A stretch of DNA of 64,000 nucleotides from an uncultured Duncaniella sp. GTDB lineage: Bacteria > Bacteroidota > Bacteroidia > Bacteroidales > Muribaculaceae. The notes beneath the pieces are model-generated. The model had not been told where the DNA came from. It saw nothing but the letters and a program-made list of their open reading frames with translations, and ran no database searches. Shown here one piece after another: positions 8,604-17,851 of this stretch. Where the stretch lies: NCBI GenBank assembly GCA_910584825.1, contig CAJUCI010000007.1, positions 43,330 through 107,329 of the forward strand, in the 5' to 3' direction. Numbering within the stretch: position 1 is the first letter of the stretch; every line of letters starts with the position of its first letter. The translations under genes and the position numbers were made by a program.

Positions 8604-9656
8604 TCAGGCTCCTGTTATATATTTTCCATGAGGCAACCGGCTTAACAGCCAGGTCAACAAATAGCCGGTAAACAAAGTCAATACGGCAATCAACACTGTC
8701 CTTGGGAAAATATGTATTGTAGACCCGTCAAACAGGCCCCAGTATAACTCTCGTGCTATGTATATATGGGTCAGATATATTCCGAAAGAATATTTAGCTA
8801 CAGCTGTAATCATCTTTTGCAGCCAAGGACGAACTGACACCTTCTGCACCAATGTGTATAGCATAGCCACAAACACGGCACTACCCAACTGCAGGTCGTC
8901 TAACAGCGGACTGACATCATCATCTCTAAGTTTCAGTATCAGTATCGCCAACGGATACATGATAAAAAGTGACACCAGCGCAATCCAACGTGCATTCAAG
9001 CCTATGGCTATAGGATATTTGTTCAGATAGTAACCCATCAGCCAATACCCCAAAAATCCGCCAAAATACACCAGAGTCCAATAATAATTACCGCCGGCAG
9101 AAAAGATGCCGATGAAATGCGGGAAAAAGTGTAAAATCCACGGAAGTGTAAGATTTATAAGCCATAGCCCTATGAAGAACTCAATTTGGCGACGGCTTGC
9201 CTGTCTGAGCCACGGTGAAATATATGGTGCAAACAAATACAGTCCGGCCATAGCGTAGACAAACCAATAGACCCCGATAGCAGGCTGGAAGGGGATACGC
9301 AGAATCGCGTTTATCGCAGAGTCAATCGGGAGTGCTCTCGTATATGTATATAAGAGCATACCAAGAATTGACCATATGAATAATGGCGGGAGCAGCTTTT
9401 TAAAACGCCTGTGATAAAATGTCCTGAAGCCGGTTTTTACGGGAAGCAACACGGTGCCCGATAATGCGAGAAACAATTCTGAGCTCGGAGTGCCCAAGAA
9501 CGATATCGAAAACATCCAGAAGCCATCAATCTCAGGTTGGTCGGTATGCATCGTGGAGTGCGTCAACAAGACCAGGAAGCAAGCCAATACCCTCAGATTA
9601 TCGATATAATACAATCGCGGTTTTTGGTCAACAATGTCAGATGTGATAGATGTCAT
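8604..9656 (-). CDS. Acyltransferase family 3 membrane protein
   Basis: Integral membrane acyltransferase (Acyl_transf_3 family), expected to transfer acetyl or similar groups to an extracytoplasmic sugar or glycan. About ten hydrophobic helices are visible, beginning YYIDNLRVLACFLVLLTHS, where the family's conserved Arg and His fall in helix 1 (NLRVLA...THS). Near the C-terminus FGIYLTHIYIARE matches the family's late helix. Its DNA is clearly AT-richer than the neighbouring genes, which suggests later acquisition. It starts 31 bp after the MBOAT gene and may be the last gene of the O-acylation cassette, or an independent insertion. Confidence 0.85.
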   Translation of the reverse strand: MTSITSDIVDQKPRLYYIDNLRVLACFLVLLTHSTMHTDQPEIDGFWMFSISFLGTPSSELFLALSGTVLLPVKTGFRTFYHRRFKKLLPPLFIWSILGMLLYTYTRALPIDSAINAILRIPFQPAIGVYWFVYAMAGLYLFAPYISPWLRQASRRQIEFFIGLWLINLTLPWILHFFPHFIGIFSAGGNYYWTLVYFGGFLGYWLMGYYLNKYPIAIGLNARWIALVSLFIMYPLAILILKLRDDDVSPLLDDLQLGSAVFVAMLYTLVQKVSVRPWLQKMITAVAKYSFGIYLTHIYIARELYWGLFDGSTIHIFPRTVLIAVLTLFTGYLLTWLLSRLPHGKYITGA

Positions 9657-9687
9657 TTTTAACTCTATTCTATATTATAATCCTATC

Positions 9688-11295
9688 CTAATACTGCAGA
9701 TAGATGAATGGGACGATGTCGCTTGAACGGACCTGGATGGCTACGAGGAGGATGAGCGCGAGGGCGATGGCCTGGACTATGACCGGCGAGGCCATGAATC
9801 CGCGCTTGAGCGGCGAGGTGACACGCGAGGGGAGGATATGCACGAAATAGCCTACGGTCATGGCGAGCACTATGGTCATGTAGCTCTCGATAAACTGCGG
9901 TGCCACCGAGAGGTGGAAGTCGTGGAATATCTGATGCCACATCATGCCGACATCCTCCATCGAGCGCGCCCTGAACAGCATGAAGGCGGCCGACACGAGC
10001 AGAAATGTCACAATCATATTGAATCCCTTAATGACGGGCGCGAAACGCGATGGCACAGTCACCATCTCCACTTCGCCATTGTCAGTAACGATAGTCTCGG
10101 TCTCGGTGGCCGAGGGGAGGAAGCCGCGCGTCATCTTATGCACCACCAAGAGCGCGCCGTGCGTCGCACCCCATATCACATACATCCACGATGCCCCATG
10201 CCAGAAACCGCCGATGACCATCGTGGCAAACTGGTTGAAATAAGCCCTCGGCTTGGAGCAGCGGTTACCGCCCAGCGGGATGTAGACATAATCCCTGAGC
10301 CATGTGGAGAGCGATATGTGCCAGCGGTGCCAAAACTCGGTGGGGTTGGCCGCCTTGAATGGAGAATTGAAGTTTTCTTTGAAGCGGTAGCCGAGCAGCA
10401 GGGCTATGCCTATGGCAATGTCGCTGTAGCCCGAGAAGTCGCAGTAGAGCTGGATGGTAAAGCCGAAGGTGGCCATCATATTCTCAAATCCGCTATAAAG
10501 CGCGGGATTGTCAAACACACGGTCGACAAAGTTGCCCGAGATGAAATCGGCAATCACCATCTTCTTGATTATGCCGAGAATTATGAGGTATATGCCCTCG
10601 GACGTCATCTCATGCGTGGCCACAGGATTGGCCTTAATCTGCGGAAGCATATCCTTGGCACGCACCACCGGGCCGGCAAGCAGCGGAGGGAAGAACGTAA
10701 GGAAGAAGAGATAGTCGAGCGGATTGCGGCATGCGTCAGTGTGCCCGCGGTAGATGTCGACGATATAGCTTATGGAGCGGAAGGTGAAGAACGATATGCC
10801 GGCGGGAAGGATGACATTGATGGGGTCGATGTGTGTTGTGAAGAAGCTGTTGACCGTATCAATCAGCAGGCCGAAATACTTGAAGTAGGCCAGCAATCCG
10901 ACGTTGACCGTGACATTGAGCACGACGATAAGTTTCATCACCGCCGTGCGTCCGCGCGTGAGCGAGCGCGCACCCTGCATGCACATGCCCAGCACATAAT
11001 CGCTCACCGCCACGCCGAGCAGTATCAGGCAACACTCGCCCGAAGCCTTGTAGTAAAAGTATATCGAGAAGAGTATGACGAAAATCATCCTCGCCACACG
11101 CCACGGACGCAACGCGCGATACACTATCACAAACAGCGTGAAGAGTATAAGGAACAGCCCTGTGTTGAACAGCAGCGGCTGTCGGCTGTCATACACAAGC
11201 AGGTCGGCCAGCCGTGAGAGGTCAACCCCCATGCTGTCGAGATGCATCAGAATTATATTATACAGCTCTACGAGCCGCGATATTATCAATTCCAC
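9688..11295 (-). CDS. MBOAT-family membrane O-acyltransferase (AlgI/DltB-like)
   Basis: Polytopic membrane-bound O-acyltransferase that moves an acyl group across the membrane for modification of a polysaccharide or cell-wall polymer. The conserved core is clear: ILPAGISFFTFRSISYI, then FFPPLLAGPVVRAKDMLPQI, FWHRWHISLSTWLRDYVYIP and GGFWHGASWMYVIWG, the last with the catalytic His. At 535 residues it is slightly long for AlgI. The start is a GTG at 11295; ATG at 11247 (MHLDSMGVDL) is an alternative. Two SGNH hydrolase-fold genes lie directly upstream on the same strand, the usual partners that complete transfer to the glycan. The acceptor polymer is unknown. Confidence 0.92.
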   Translation of the reverse strand: MELIISRLVELYNIILMHLDSMGVDLSRLADLLVYDSRQPLLFNTGLFLILFTLFVIVYRALRPWRVARMIFVILFSIYFYYKASGECCLILLGVAVSDYVLGMCMQGARSLTRGRTAVMKLIVVLNVTVNVGLLAYFKYFGLLIDTVNSFFTTHIDPINVILPAGISFFTFRSISYIVDIYRGHTDACRNPLDYLFFLTFFPPLLAGPVVRAKDMLPQIKANPVATHEMTSEGIYLIILGIIKKMVIADFISGNFVDRVFDNPALYSGFENMMATFGFTIQLYCDFSGYSDIAIGIALLLGYRFKENFNSPFKAANPTEFWHRWHISLSTWLRDYVYIPLGGNRCSKPRAYFNQFATMVIGGFWHGASWMYVIWGATHGALLVVHKMTRGFLPSATETETIVTDNGEVEMVTVPSRFAPVIKGFNMIVTFLLVSAAFMLFRARSMEDVGMMWHQIFHDFHLSVAPQFIESYMTIVLAMTVGYFVHILPSRVTSPLKRGFMASPVIVQAIALALILLVAIQVRSSDIVPFIYLQY

Positions 11296-11368
11296 TTGTG
11301 ATATAGGGAATAAAGAGGTTGTGTTTCTAAACTACAGCATCGGTCACCGCCGCCGGTAACCGACAGCA

Positions 11369-12697
11369 TCAGTCATTGGTGCGGAGAGCGTCCATCAGAG
11401 CCTCGTAGAGCAGACGGCCCTCGAGGTTGTAGCCCTTGTGGGTGTGGTGCACGCGGTCTTTGGCAAAGAGGTTTTGGCTTATCCATGACGAGCTTGCCCC
11501 GCGCCCTCCGGCCACCTCATACCAGTCATAGACCGCTATGCCGTTGTCCTTGCCATACTCGAGGATGGCTGTGCGCAAGGGTGCGATGTTGGCGTTGACG
11601 GTGTAGGAGCGCGATGTGCGGTTGACGGTGCGGCGACGGCCACGTTTGCCCTTAACCCTGACCTTTTTGGTGGTGGTCACGCTGCGGTGACACTCCATTG
11701 GGGTGGTGAGCAGTATGAGCGCGTCGGGGTTGGCCGTGCGTATGTTCTTGACAAGACGGTCGATTGAGTTCTTGAAAGCCGTGACGTTGGGCTGACGGCC
11801 AAACGCCTCGTTGGTGCCCAGCGATATTATCACCAGGTTAGGCTCGAGCGGACGTATGCCCGCGCCGACATTGCCGATGCGGTTATAGGTCTCGTAGGCG
11901 GCACCGTTGTTGCCGATGGCGTGGTAGAAGAGGCCGGGGCGGTCGCCCGAGAGCGCGGCACCGAACACCGTAAGGTCGCCCGACGATGCAAAATCCACAG
12001 TCACCTTGGTCTGCTGTGACGGCAGCATTATCTGCGTATAGTCACGCGAGGGGATGGCACGGAAATCGAGCTTCGCGCCGTCCTCGCCGGTGACACTCTT
12101 GACGGTAAACTTGCCGTTGTGGAATATCGTGAGCGAGCGGAACGGATTATAGTCATCGCGCTCTGATGTGCCTATGGTCAGCTCCGACGAGCTTGCCACA
12201 GGGCGTATCGACGCGCCGGTGAATCCTACCGTCTGACGCCACGACGGGCTCATCAGCTTGACGGGGGTCCATGAGTTGCGGCTCTGGAAAGTGTAGTCTG
12301 ACGGCTGATTGGTGCTGCTCATCTTAAGCGGCGACACCAGTCCGCGCCCGGCGTTGCCGAAGTCATATTGCAGGAGTTCGCGCGTGATGCCGGTGCTTAT
12401 GTCGGCCTGCACATGCGAGTCACCGATATGCACTATCGACACCGGCGTGGCATCGCTCGCAAGGAAAGCCTTGCGCAGCTTCGACCAGTCGGCCCCGTTA
12501 TATATGATGTGGTTGGCGTTCTTATGGATGAACGAGGGGATGGGTATGTCAATATCATCGGCCTCGTCAGGTATAATCACAGTGCCCGAGAGCAGCTCGG
12601 TAGCATCGTCCTCGGTCACTACATCCTGCGCGCACACCCATGAGGCGGACGCAAGCAGGAGAGATGTCAGAAATATTCGGGTTACATTACGTTTCAT
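11369..12697 (-). CDS. Secreted SGNH/GDSL-type O-acyltransferase or esterase (2)
   Basis: Periplasmic SGNH-fold protein, 442 residues, with signal peptide MKRNVTRIFLTSLLLASASWVCAQ. Block I is HIGDSHVQADI (catalytic Ser in GDSH), block III is ISLGTNEAFG, and the Asp-His pair is in DRVHHTHKGY near the C-terminus. In cassettes with an MBOAT protein such proteins accept the acyl group and place it on the polymer, as AlgJ/AlgX or PatB do (family knowledge). Its start overlaps the previous SGNH gene by 4 bp (ATGA), so the two are coupled. A basic stretch, RVKGKRGRRRTV (about residue 350), is unusual in the fold. A wide region between blocks I and III is probably a beta-rich insertion. Confidence 0.82.
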   Translation of the reverse strand: MKRNVTRIFLTSLLLASASWVCAQDVVTEDDATELLSGTVIIPDEADDIDIPIPSFIHKNANHIIYNGADWSKLRKAFLASDATPVSIVHIGDSHVQADISTGITRELLQYDFGNAGRGLVSPLKMSSTNQPSDYTFQSRNSWTPVKLMSPSWRQTVGFTGASIRPVASSSELTIGTSERDDYNPFRSLTIFHNGKFTVKSVTGEDGAKLDFRAIPSRDYTQIMLPSQQTKVTVDFASSGDLTVFGAALSGDRPGLFYHAIGNNGAAYETYNRIGNVGAGIRPLEPNLVIISLGTNEAFGRQPNVTAFKNSIDRLVKNIRTANPDALILLTTPMECHRSVTTTKKVRVKGKRGRRRTVNRTSRSYTVNANIAPLRTAILEYGKDNGIAVYDWYEVAGGRGASSSWISQNLFAKDRVHHTHKGYNLEGRLLYEALMDALRTND

Positions 12698-14073
12698 TGC
12701 AAGCTGTGGCGGATAGCTTTATAGAGGGCGTCGGCCAGCCGTGCGCCCCCCTTGTGGGTCATGTGGATGTAATCCTTGTTGATTAGCCCGGCATTGCACC
12801 ATTCCACTACCGCATCCTCGCCGCCCATAGCCTCGCGTGTGTCCCAGAAGAGGCAGTGGGCACGGCGGGCGGCATCGCGCTGCGCGCTTATCATGGCCGG
12901 GGCGGTGGCCATCGACTTCACGACGCCGCCGCGCTTCTCGCCACGGTCGCCCACACCCATCACGAGGATGTCGGCGCGCGGATAGCACTTGCGCACATGG
13001 TTGATTACCTCGACCATGCGGTTGGAATATATGGAATAGTCCTTCTGAGTCGAGCTCATGGCATTGATGCCGAACTCAAGGATTATTAGGTTGTAGTCGA
13101 TTTCGGCGGCCATCTCGCGGCACAGTGTGGGGCTGATTTTGGTGAGCGTGATGCCCGAGAACCCTCGCGACGACATGCAGTCGAGGCTCACACCGCTCTC
13201 GCCGTCGAGCCACACGCCCAGCCCTATCAGCTTGGGCGACGAGGTCTTCAGCTCAAACCGCGACGTGGTGCCCGCAATCTCTATGCACTGAACGGAGTCT
13301 GAGGCGGCGATATTGCGCTCCTCCCATTCCAAGTCGCCTGTTTTAACAGAGATTATAGAATTTTCAGGAGCGATGAACATGAACCTCGACCGCGACCACT
13401 GGCCGGTGTGGGAAAATGCCTTCGTGCCCTCGTAGGTCGACTTGGCCTGTCCCGTGGGGATGGCATATTGCTCCGAGAGGTCGAGATAGTGCGCGTCAGC
13501 CTTCTTGTTGGCCATAAACGTCTTCCATCCCGAGCCCCCCTGCTTGACCGAGCGGCGGAATCCGGGGAAGTCGGAGTGCATGCTCACATAGCCCACACCC
13601 TCGCCGCCATAGGCTGACTGCATTAGCTCGCGCAGGTCCTGAGTGAAGATGTCGCCCTCGATATAGCTGTCACCCACGACGGCTATGCGGGCCATACCCC
13701 CCTTCTCGAGCGCGTTCTTGAGCTGGACAAGCCCTACCTGGTCGGTGGTATAGTCCTCGAGAATCACGAGGTCGCCCTCACGCGGAGCCTTGACTGAATG
13801 GATTATGGTGTCGATGGGGAGCGAAAGCACCGAGTCGCTCGCCGTGAGCGGATTGCGCTCCTCGGCCTCCTTCATGGCCTTGAGCAGTTCGGGGTCTATC
13901 TGCTCCTGCTCTGGGTTGGTGTGGTCGATGCCGGTCACCTCCTTGAGTATGTCGCTAATGAGCGAGAAGTCCTTGATGCGTCCGCCGCTCCACTTCGAGA
14001 GCGGGAGAAACGACAGTATGGCGATGAATGCTATGGCGAGGAGTATGATGAGTGTGGGGCGTCCTTTTTTCAT
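12694..14073 (-). CDS. Membrane-anchored SGNH hydrolase-fold protein (1)
   Basis: First of two consecutive SGNH-fold proteins, 459 residues, anchored by an N-terminal membrane segment (LIILLAIAFIAILSFLPL, residues 8-25) with the domain outside. Catalytic blocks are VVGDSYIEGD (GDS), LILEFGINAM and YIHMTHKGGARLADAL (Asp/His). The linker after the membrane segment (about 30-90) is acidic and probably extended. It overlaps the following SGNH gene by 4 bp and precedes the MBOAT gene, so the three probably form one O-acylation machine. The two SGNH proteins differ strongly in sequence, which suggests distinct steps, not redundancy (inference). Confidence 0.8.
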   Translation of the reverse strand: MKKGRPTLIILLAIAFIAILSFLPLSKWSGGRIKDFSLISDILKEVTGIDHTNPEQEQIDPELLKAMKEAEERNPLTASDSVLSLPIDTIIHSVKAPREGDLVILEDYTTDQVGLVQLKNALEKGGMARIAVVGDSYIEGDIFTQDLRELMQSAYGGEGVGYVSMHSDFPGFRRSVKQGGSGWKTFMANKKADAHYLDLSEQYAIPTGQAKSTYEGTKAFSHTGQWSRSRFMFIAPENSIISVKTGDLEWEERNIAASDSVQCIEIAGTTSRFELKTSSPKLIGLGVWLDGESGVSLDCMSSRGFSGITLTKISPTLCREMAAEIDYNLIILEFGINAMSSTQKDYSIYSNRMVEVINHVRKCYPRADILVMGVGDRGEKRGGVVKSMATAPAMISAQRDAARRAHCLFWDTREAMGGEDAVVEWCNAGLINKDYIHMTHKGGARLADALYKAIRHSLQ

Positions 14074-14124
14074 TGCTGAATATCGGTGATATTTGGTGTG
14101 TTATATCTCAGTATCGGTTATTTG

Positions 14125-15294
14125 TCAGTACAGGAATCGGGCTTCGGTAGGGTTGACCGTCACCGGCCCGGGCGATGTGCCGGGCGAAGATGTCACCGGC
14201 GACTCAATGCATGCGTAGAGTGCGGCCAGCTTGCGCTCGGTCTCGGCCCACTCCTCGTCAAGCACGGAGTCAGGCATCAGCCCCCCTCCTGCATAGAGGT
14301 TGTAGACCCATCCCGTGACCTCGTCTATGCGGGCTTGGGCGGCAAAGGCGCATCGCAGATTCACAAACACCATGAGCACCCCGCCCTGCCTTACGCCTGT
14401 GATGCCGCTGTAGCATCTGCGCTGGTGGGTCTCATAGGCATCAATCTCGGCTATGGCGAGCTGTCGCGGCCATCCGGCCACAGCGGGCGTGGGGTTAAGG
14501 TCGTTGATGATGCGGCCTGCGCTCTTTATCTCCCCCCGGGCCGTGATGGGGGTGCAGAGGTGGGTGACGATTCCCGCCTCAAGTTCGGTAATCGGGTCGG
14601 TCGTCACCTCAAGGTCGTGTGAGCGGAGCACATCGGTGATAAATCTGACTACCACCTCATGCTCGAGCATATTCTTGTCGTCCCACTCCACGCCGCTGAC
14701 CCCGGCAGGACGTGTCCCGGCAAGAGCCATCGTGTGCAGCTCACCGCTGCCTGGCACAGCCTCGAGCAGCAACTCGGGGGTGGCACCGAGCCACACGCCG
14801 TTCTCGGGCGTGAAGCAGAGATAGCGCAGGGTGTTGGGCGACAGTGAGAAATAACTGCGGGCGGTGTCGATGATGTCAGCCGTGCCAAACAGGGCCTCGT
14901 GGCGCGAGAGCACCACCTTGCCGCCGTCCTTTTTCAGCCGTCGCGTCATCATGTGAAACGCCTCGTCATAACTGACACGCCTTGTCGATGTCAGGTAGGG
15001 ACGCTCGTCACACCCGTCATACATCGTGTCGGGGTGCTCGGCAAGAAAGTCCACAAGTGCCTCCTCATCCATCTCGTCGGTCACACCGGCCATATAAGGC
15101 TCGTCGGAGGCAAACCGGCTTATGAAAAAGCAGTCTCCCTCCCCCTCCATGCGGGCATGCGACTCCCCCCCGGCATCAGGTAGCGACGCCATGAAGCGAC
15201 ACTCCTCATCGCCGGGCAGCGCGTAGATGACAAACGGTATGTTGCGCCTCAGACACTCTCCGGCACCCTCGGCTTGAAGCATTGTTATCAGCAT
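14125..15294 (-). CDS. menF: Isochorismate synthase (chorismate-binding enzyme)
   Basis: Chorismate-utilising enzyme of the isochorismate synthase/anthranilate synthase component I fold, probably the first step of menaquinone synthesis (chorismate to isochorismate). The catalytic region is recognisable: WLGATPELLLEA, LAGTRPAG, KNMLEHEVVVRFI, THLCTPITARGEI, LNPTPAVAGWPRQLA and CYSGITGV, ending in NLYAGGGLMPDS. At 389 residues it is a normal length for Bacteroidales MenF. It follows rimO by 22 bp, so it is probably in the ftsY-rimO operon. The other men genes are not in the window. Confidence 0.88.
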   Translation of the reverse strand: MLITMLQAEGAGECLRRNIPFVIYALPGDEECRFMASLPDAGGESHARMEGEGDCFFISRFASDEPYMAGVTDEMDEEALVDFLAEHPDTMYDGCDERPYLTSTRRVSYDEAFHMMTRRLKKDGGKVVLSRHEALFGTADIIDTARSYFSLSPNTLRYLCFTPENGVWLGATPELLLEAVPGSGELHTMALAGTRPAGVSGVEWDDKNMLEHEVVVRFITDVLRSHDLEVTTDPITELEAGIVTHLCTPITARGEIKSAGRIINDLNPTPAVAGWPRQLAIAEIDAYETHQRRCYSGITGVRQGGVLMVFVNLRCAFAAQARIDEVTGWVYNLYAGGGLMPDSVLDEEWAETERKLAALYACIESPVTSSPGTSPGPVTVNPTEARFLY

Positions 15295-15316
15295 TTATCT
15301 TAAAAAACCGCTCTTT

Positions 15317-16624
15317 TCAGCATGGCTCACCTGCGAGTTCAAAGGGGTAAGCCGTCTTGATTCTTACGTTCGTGAATGTACCTTTTTGTAGGGGAGAGGT
15401 CTTTTCTATCAGCACTTCGGGGTCCACCTCGGGAGAGTCATACTGCGTGCGGCCCACGTAGCAGTCAGCCTCCTCGCGGTCGATAATCACACGCTGCACG
15501 GTGCCAACCTTGGCATCCTGAATCTCCTGCGAAATCTCCTCCTGCAGAGCCATCAGGCGCGACAGGCGGTCCTGCTTGACATCCTCGGGTATGGAGTCCT
15601 CGTAATGGCGGGCGGCATAGGTGTCATCCTCCTCGCAATAGGCAAACGCGCCCATGCGCTCGAAGCGTTGCTCGCGCACAAAGTCCATCAGCTCGGCAAA
15701 CTCCTCCTCGCCCTCGCCGGGAAAACCGACCATGAGCGTGGTGCGGATATGTATGCCCGGCACGCGGCGGCGTATCTCGGCCAGCAGGGCGCGGGTCTCC
15801 GCGCCGGTGATGTGGCGGCGCATATTGGCAAGCACCTTGTCGGAAATGTGCTGGAGCGCGATGTCGAGATAGCGGCAGACGTTGGGGCGCGAGGCCATCA
15901 CGTCGAGCAGCTCCATCGGGAACTCGTTGGGATAGGCATAGTGCAGACGTATCCACTCCACCCCTTCGACATCGGCTATCGCCCCCACGAGGCGGGCAAT
16001 GTCGGCCTTGCCGTAGAGGTCGCGTCCGTATGACGTGAGGTCCTGGGCTATGACATTGAACTCCCTGACACCGCGGGCCACGAGCATCTTCACCTCGTCG
16101 ACAATCTCCTCGACCGGGCGCGACTTGTAACGCCCCGTGATGAGCGGGATGGCGCAGAAGGCGCAGAAACGGTCACACCCCTCGGCTATCTTCAAGTAGG
16201 CATGATGGCGCGGGGTGGTGAGTATGCGGTCATAGGGCACCGAGCCGGGATGACGGCGCGACAGGTCGACGGCGAGCGCGGGCCAGTCGGTCTTTCCATA
16301 CCAGCGGTCCACCTCGGGAAGCTCGGCGGGAAGCTCTGACGCATAGCGTTGCGACAGGCAGCCCATCACGTAGAGGCCGTCAATCCTGCCCTCGCGGCGC
16401 AGCTCGCCCCACGAGAGTATCTCGTTGATTGACTCCTCCTTGGCATCGCCGATGAATCCGCACGTGTTGATTACCACGTGACGCTCGCGGCTTTCAGGCC
16501 CGTCCAATAACACATCAGGCTCGACAACGTTCATTCCCACGCTGTCGAGCATTTTCATGAGACGCTCCGAATCCACAAGATTCTTGGAGCATCCCAGCGA
16601 TACGATGGATATATCAGCGGACAT
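15317..16624 (-). CDS. rimO: Ribosomal protein S12 methylthiotransferase RimO
   Basis: Radical-SAM methylthiotransferase that modifies an aspartate of ribosomal protein S12. The N-terminal UPF0004 domain has three cysteines for the auxiliary cluster (SLGCSKN, INTCGFIGDAKEES, VMGCLSQRY). The radical-SAM CxxxCxxC is CDRFCAFC, and a C-terminal TRAM domain ends the protein. The 435-residue length fits. SLGCSKNLVDSE and GCDRFCAFCAIP favour RimO over MiaB. The gene starts 11 bp after ftsY on the same strand and probably shares its promoter. Confidence 0.96.
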   Translation of the reverse strand: MSADISIVSLGCSKNLVDSERLMKMLDSVGMNVVEPDVLLDGPESRERHVVINTCGFIGDAKEESINEILSWGELRREGRIDGLYVMGCLSQRYASELPAELPEVDRWYGKTDWPALAVDLSRRHPGSVPYDRILTTPRHHAYLKIAEGCDRFCAFCAIPLITGRYKSRPVEEIVDEVKMLVARGVREFNVIAQDLTSYGRDLYGKADIARLVGAIADVEGVEWIRLHYAYPNEFPMELLDVMASRPNVCRYLDIALQHISDKVLANMRRHITGAETRALLAEIRRRVPGIHIRTTLMVGFPGEGEEEFAELMDFVREQRFERMGAFAYCEEDDTYAARHYEDSIPEDVKQDRLSRLMALQEEISQEIQDAKVGTVQRVIIDREEADCYVGRTQYDSPEVDPEVLIEKTSPLQKGTFTNVRIKTAYPFELAGEPC

Positions 16625-16635
16625 CCGTTTATTCG

Positions 16636-17604
16636 TTATTTCTTTTCGCCGAAAAGCGATTCCACAAAGGCGCGCTTGTCAAACACCTGCAGGTCGTCAA
16701 TCTTCTCGCCCAGGCCTATATACTTCACGGGTATCTTGAACTGGTCGCTGATGCCGATTACCACACCGCCCTTGGCTGTGCCGTCGAGTTTGGTGATGGC
16801 GAGCTCGTTGACCTGAGTAGCGGCCACAAACTGCTTGGCCTGTTCGAAGGCGTTCTGGCCCGTCGAGCCGTCAAGCACGAGCAGCACCTCATGCGGCGCG
16901 TCGGGCACGAGCTTCTGCATCACGCTCTTCACCTTGGTCAGCTCGTCCATGAGTCCCTTCTTGTTGTGCAGACGTCCGGCGGTGTCGATAATCACCACAT
17001 CCACATCATTGGCAATGGCACTCTGGAGAGTGTCGAAGGCCACCGATGCAGGGTCGGCACCGATTTTCTGCTTCACCACAGGCACGTCAGCGCGTCGGCC
17101 CCACTCCTCAAGCTGCTCTATGGCAGCCGCACGGAACGTATCGGCCGCGCCGAGCATCACCTTGTTGCCGGCACGCTTGAACTGTGCGGCCATCTTGCCG
17201 ATGGTCGTGGTCTTGCCGGCTCCGTTCACTCCGACCACCATTATCACATGCGGACGGTTGCCGGGAGGGAGGGTGAAATCCTCAAGCGACGAACTCTCGC
17301 CGTTCTCGGCAAGCATCTCGGAAATCTCCTCGCACAGCAGACGGTTAAGCTCCGAGGCACCGACATATTTGTCGCGGGCCACACGGGCCTGCAGACGGTC
17401 GATGATACGGAGGGTGGTGTCGACACCGACGTCAGAGGTCACGAAAACCTCTTCGAGATTGTCGAGCACATCGTCATCGACGGTCGACTTACCGGCGATG
17501 GCGTGCGAAATGCGGTCAAAAAATCCGCGCTGAGTCTTCTCGAGCCCCTTGTCGAGGGTCTCCTGCTTCTCTTTCTTGCGCGAAAACAGGTCAAATAGTC
17601 CCAT
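16636..17604 (-). CDS. ftsY: Signal recognition particle receptor FtsY
   Basis: GTPase receptor that docks the signal recognition particle at the inner membrane. It has the SRP-GTPase NG domain: helical N region (residues 20-105), then G1 GVNGAGKTTTIGKMA, the insertion-box motif DTFRAAAIEQLEEW, G3 DTAGRLHNKKGLMDEL and G4 TKLDGTAKGG. At 322 residues it is the short form without the long acidic A domain; MGLFDLFSRKKEKQE is a basic amphipathic start. It is the first gene of a compact minus-strand series and has a strong promoter at 17630-17660. Confidence 0.97.
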   Translation of the reverse strand: MGLFDLFSRKKEKQETLDKGLEKTQRGFFDRISHAIAGKSTVDDDVLDNLEEVFVTSDVGVDTTLRIIDRLQARVARDKYVGASELNRLLCEEISEMLAENGESSSLEDFTLPPGNRPHVIMVVGVNGAGKTTTIGKMAAQFKRAGNKVMLGAADTFRAAAIEQLEEWGRRADVPVVKQKIGADPASVAFDTLQSAIANDVDVVIIDTAGRLHNKKGLMDELTKVKSVMQKLVPDAPHEVLLVLDGSTGQNAFEQAKQFVAATQVNELAITKLDGTAKGGVVIGISDQFKIPVKYIGLGEKIDDLQVFDKRAFVESLFGEKK

Positions 17605-17629
17605 ATCTTGAGGATGATAAATTGGAATG

Positions 17630-17660
17630 CAAAGTTAGTGATTTTTCCGCATATTCACAA
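17630..17660 (-). promoter_or_regulatory. Bacteroidetes-type promoter of ftsY
   Basis: On the minus strand: TTG (17660-17658), a 20-nt spacer, then TAACTTTG (17637-17630), about 26 nt from the ftsY ATG. It probably drives ftsY-rimO-menF and perhaps the O-acylation genes after them, since gaps in that run never exceed 73 bp. Confidence 0.8.
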
Positions 17661-17673
17661 TCTTAGCGTCTTT

Positions 17674-17841
17674 TAGTATAGAGCATTTCAGTATAGAGTA
17701 TAAAGTATAGAGTATAGTGATTAGCCCTGAGGATGCAATACGATGCAAACCGCCTCAAAAGCTAATCACTATACTCTATACTTTATACTCTATACTAAAA
17801 AGCTCTATACTAAGAGTCCTCTATACTCTATACTCTATACT
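17674..17841. repeat. Long TATAGAG-type inverted repeat
   Basis: Arms 17674-17725 and 17761-17812 pair at 50 of 52 positions around a 35-nt loop. Each arm is made of short GTATAGAG/TATAAAG units, and four more CTCTATACT units follow to 17841. Similar direct CTCTATACT units occur at 40398-40466. It lies between the thioredoxin gene 3' end and the ftsY promoter, and would form a very stable hairpin. Confidence 0.8.
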
Positions 17842-17851
17842 GAAAAGAGCC

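Noticed and set aside
9838..11217. 459-codon frame opposite the MBOAT gene
   Set aside because: Low-complexity His/Arg/Glu composition and full overlap with a clear membrane protein mark it as a shadow.
17674..17841. CRISPR array
   Set aside because: The short units are 7-9 nt, form one large palindrome and have no regular spacers or cas genes nearby.
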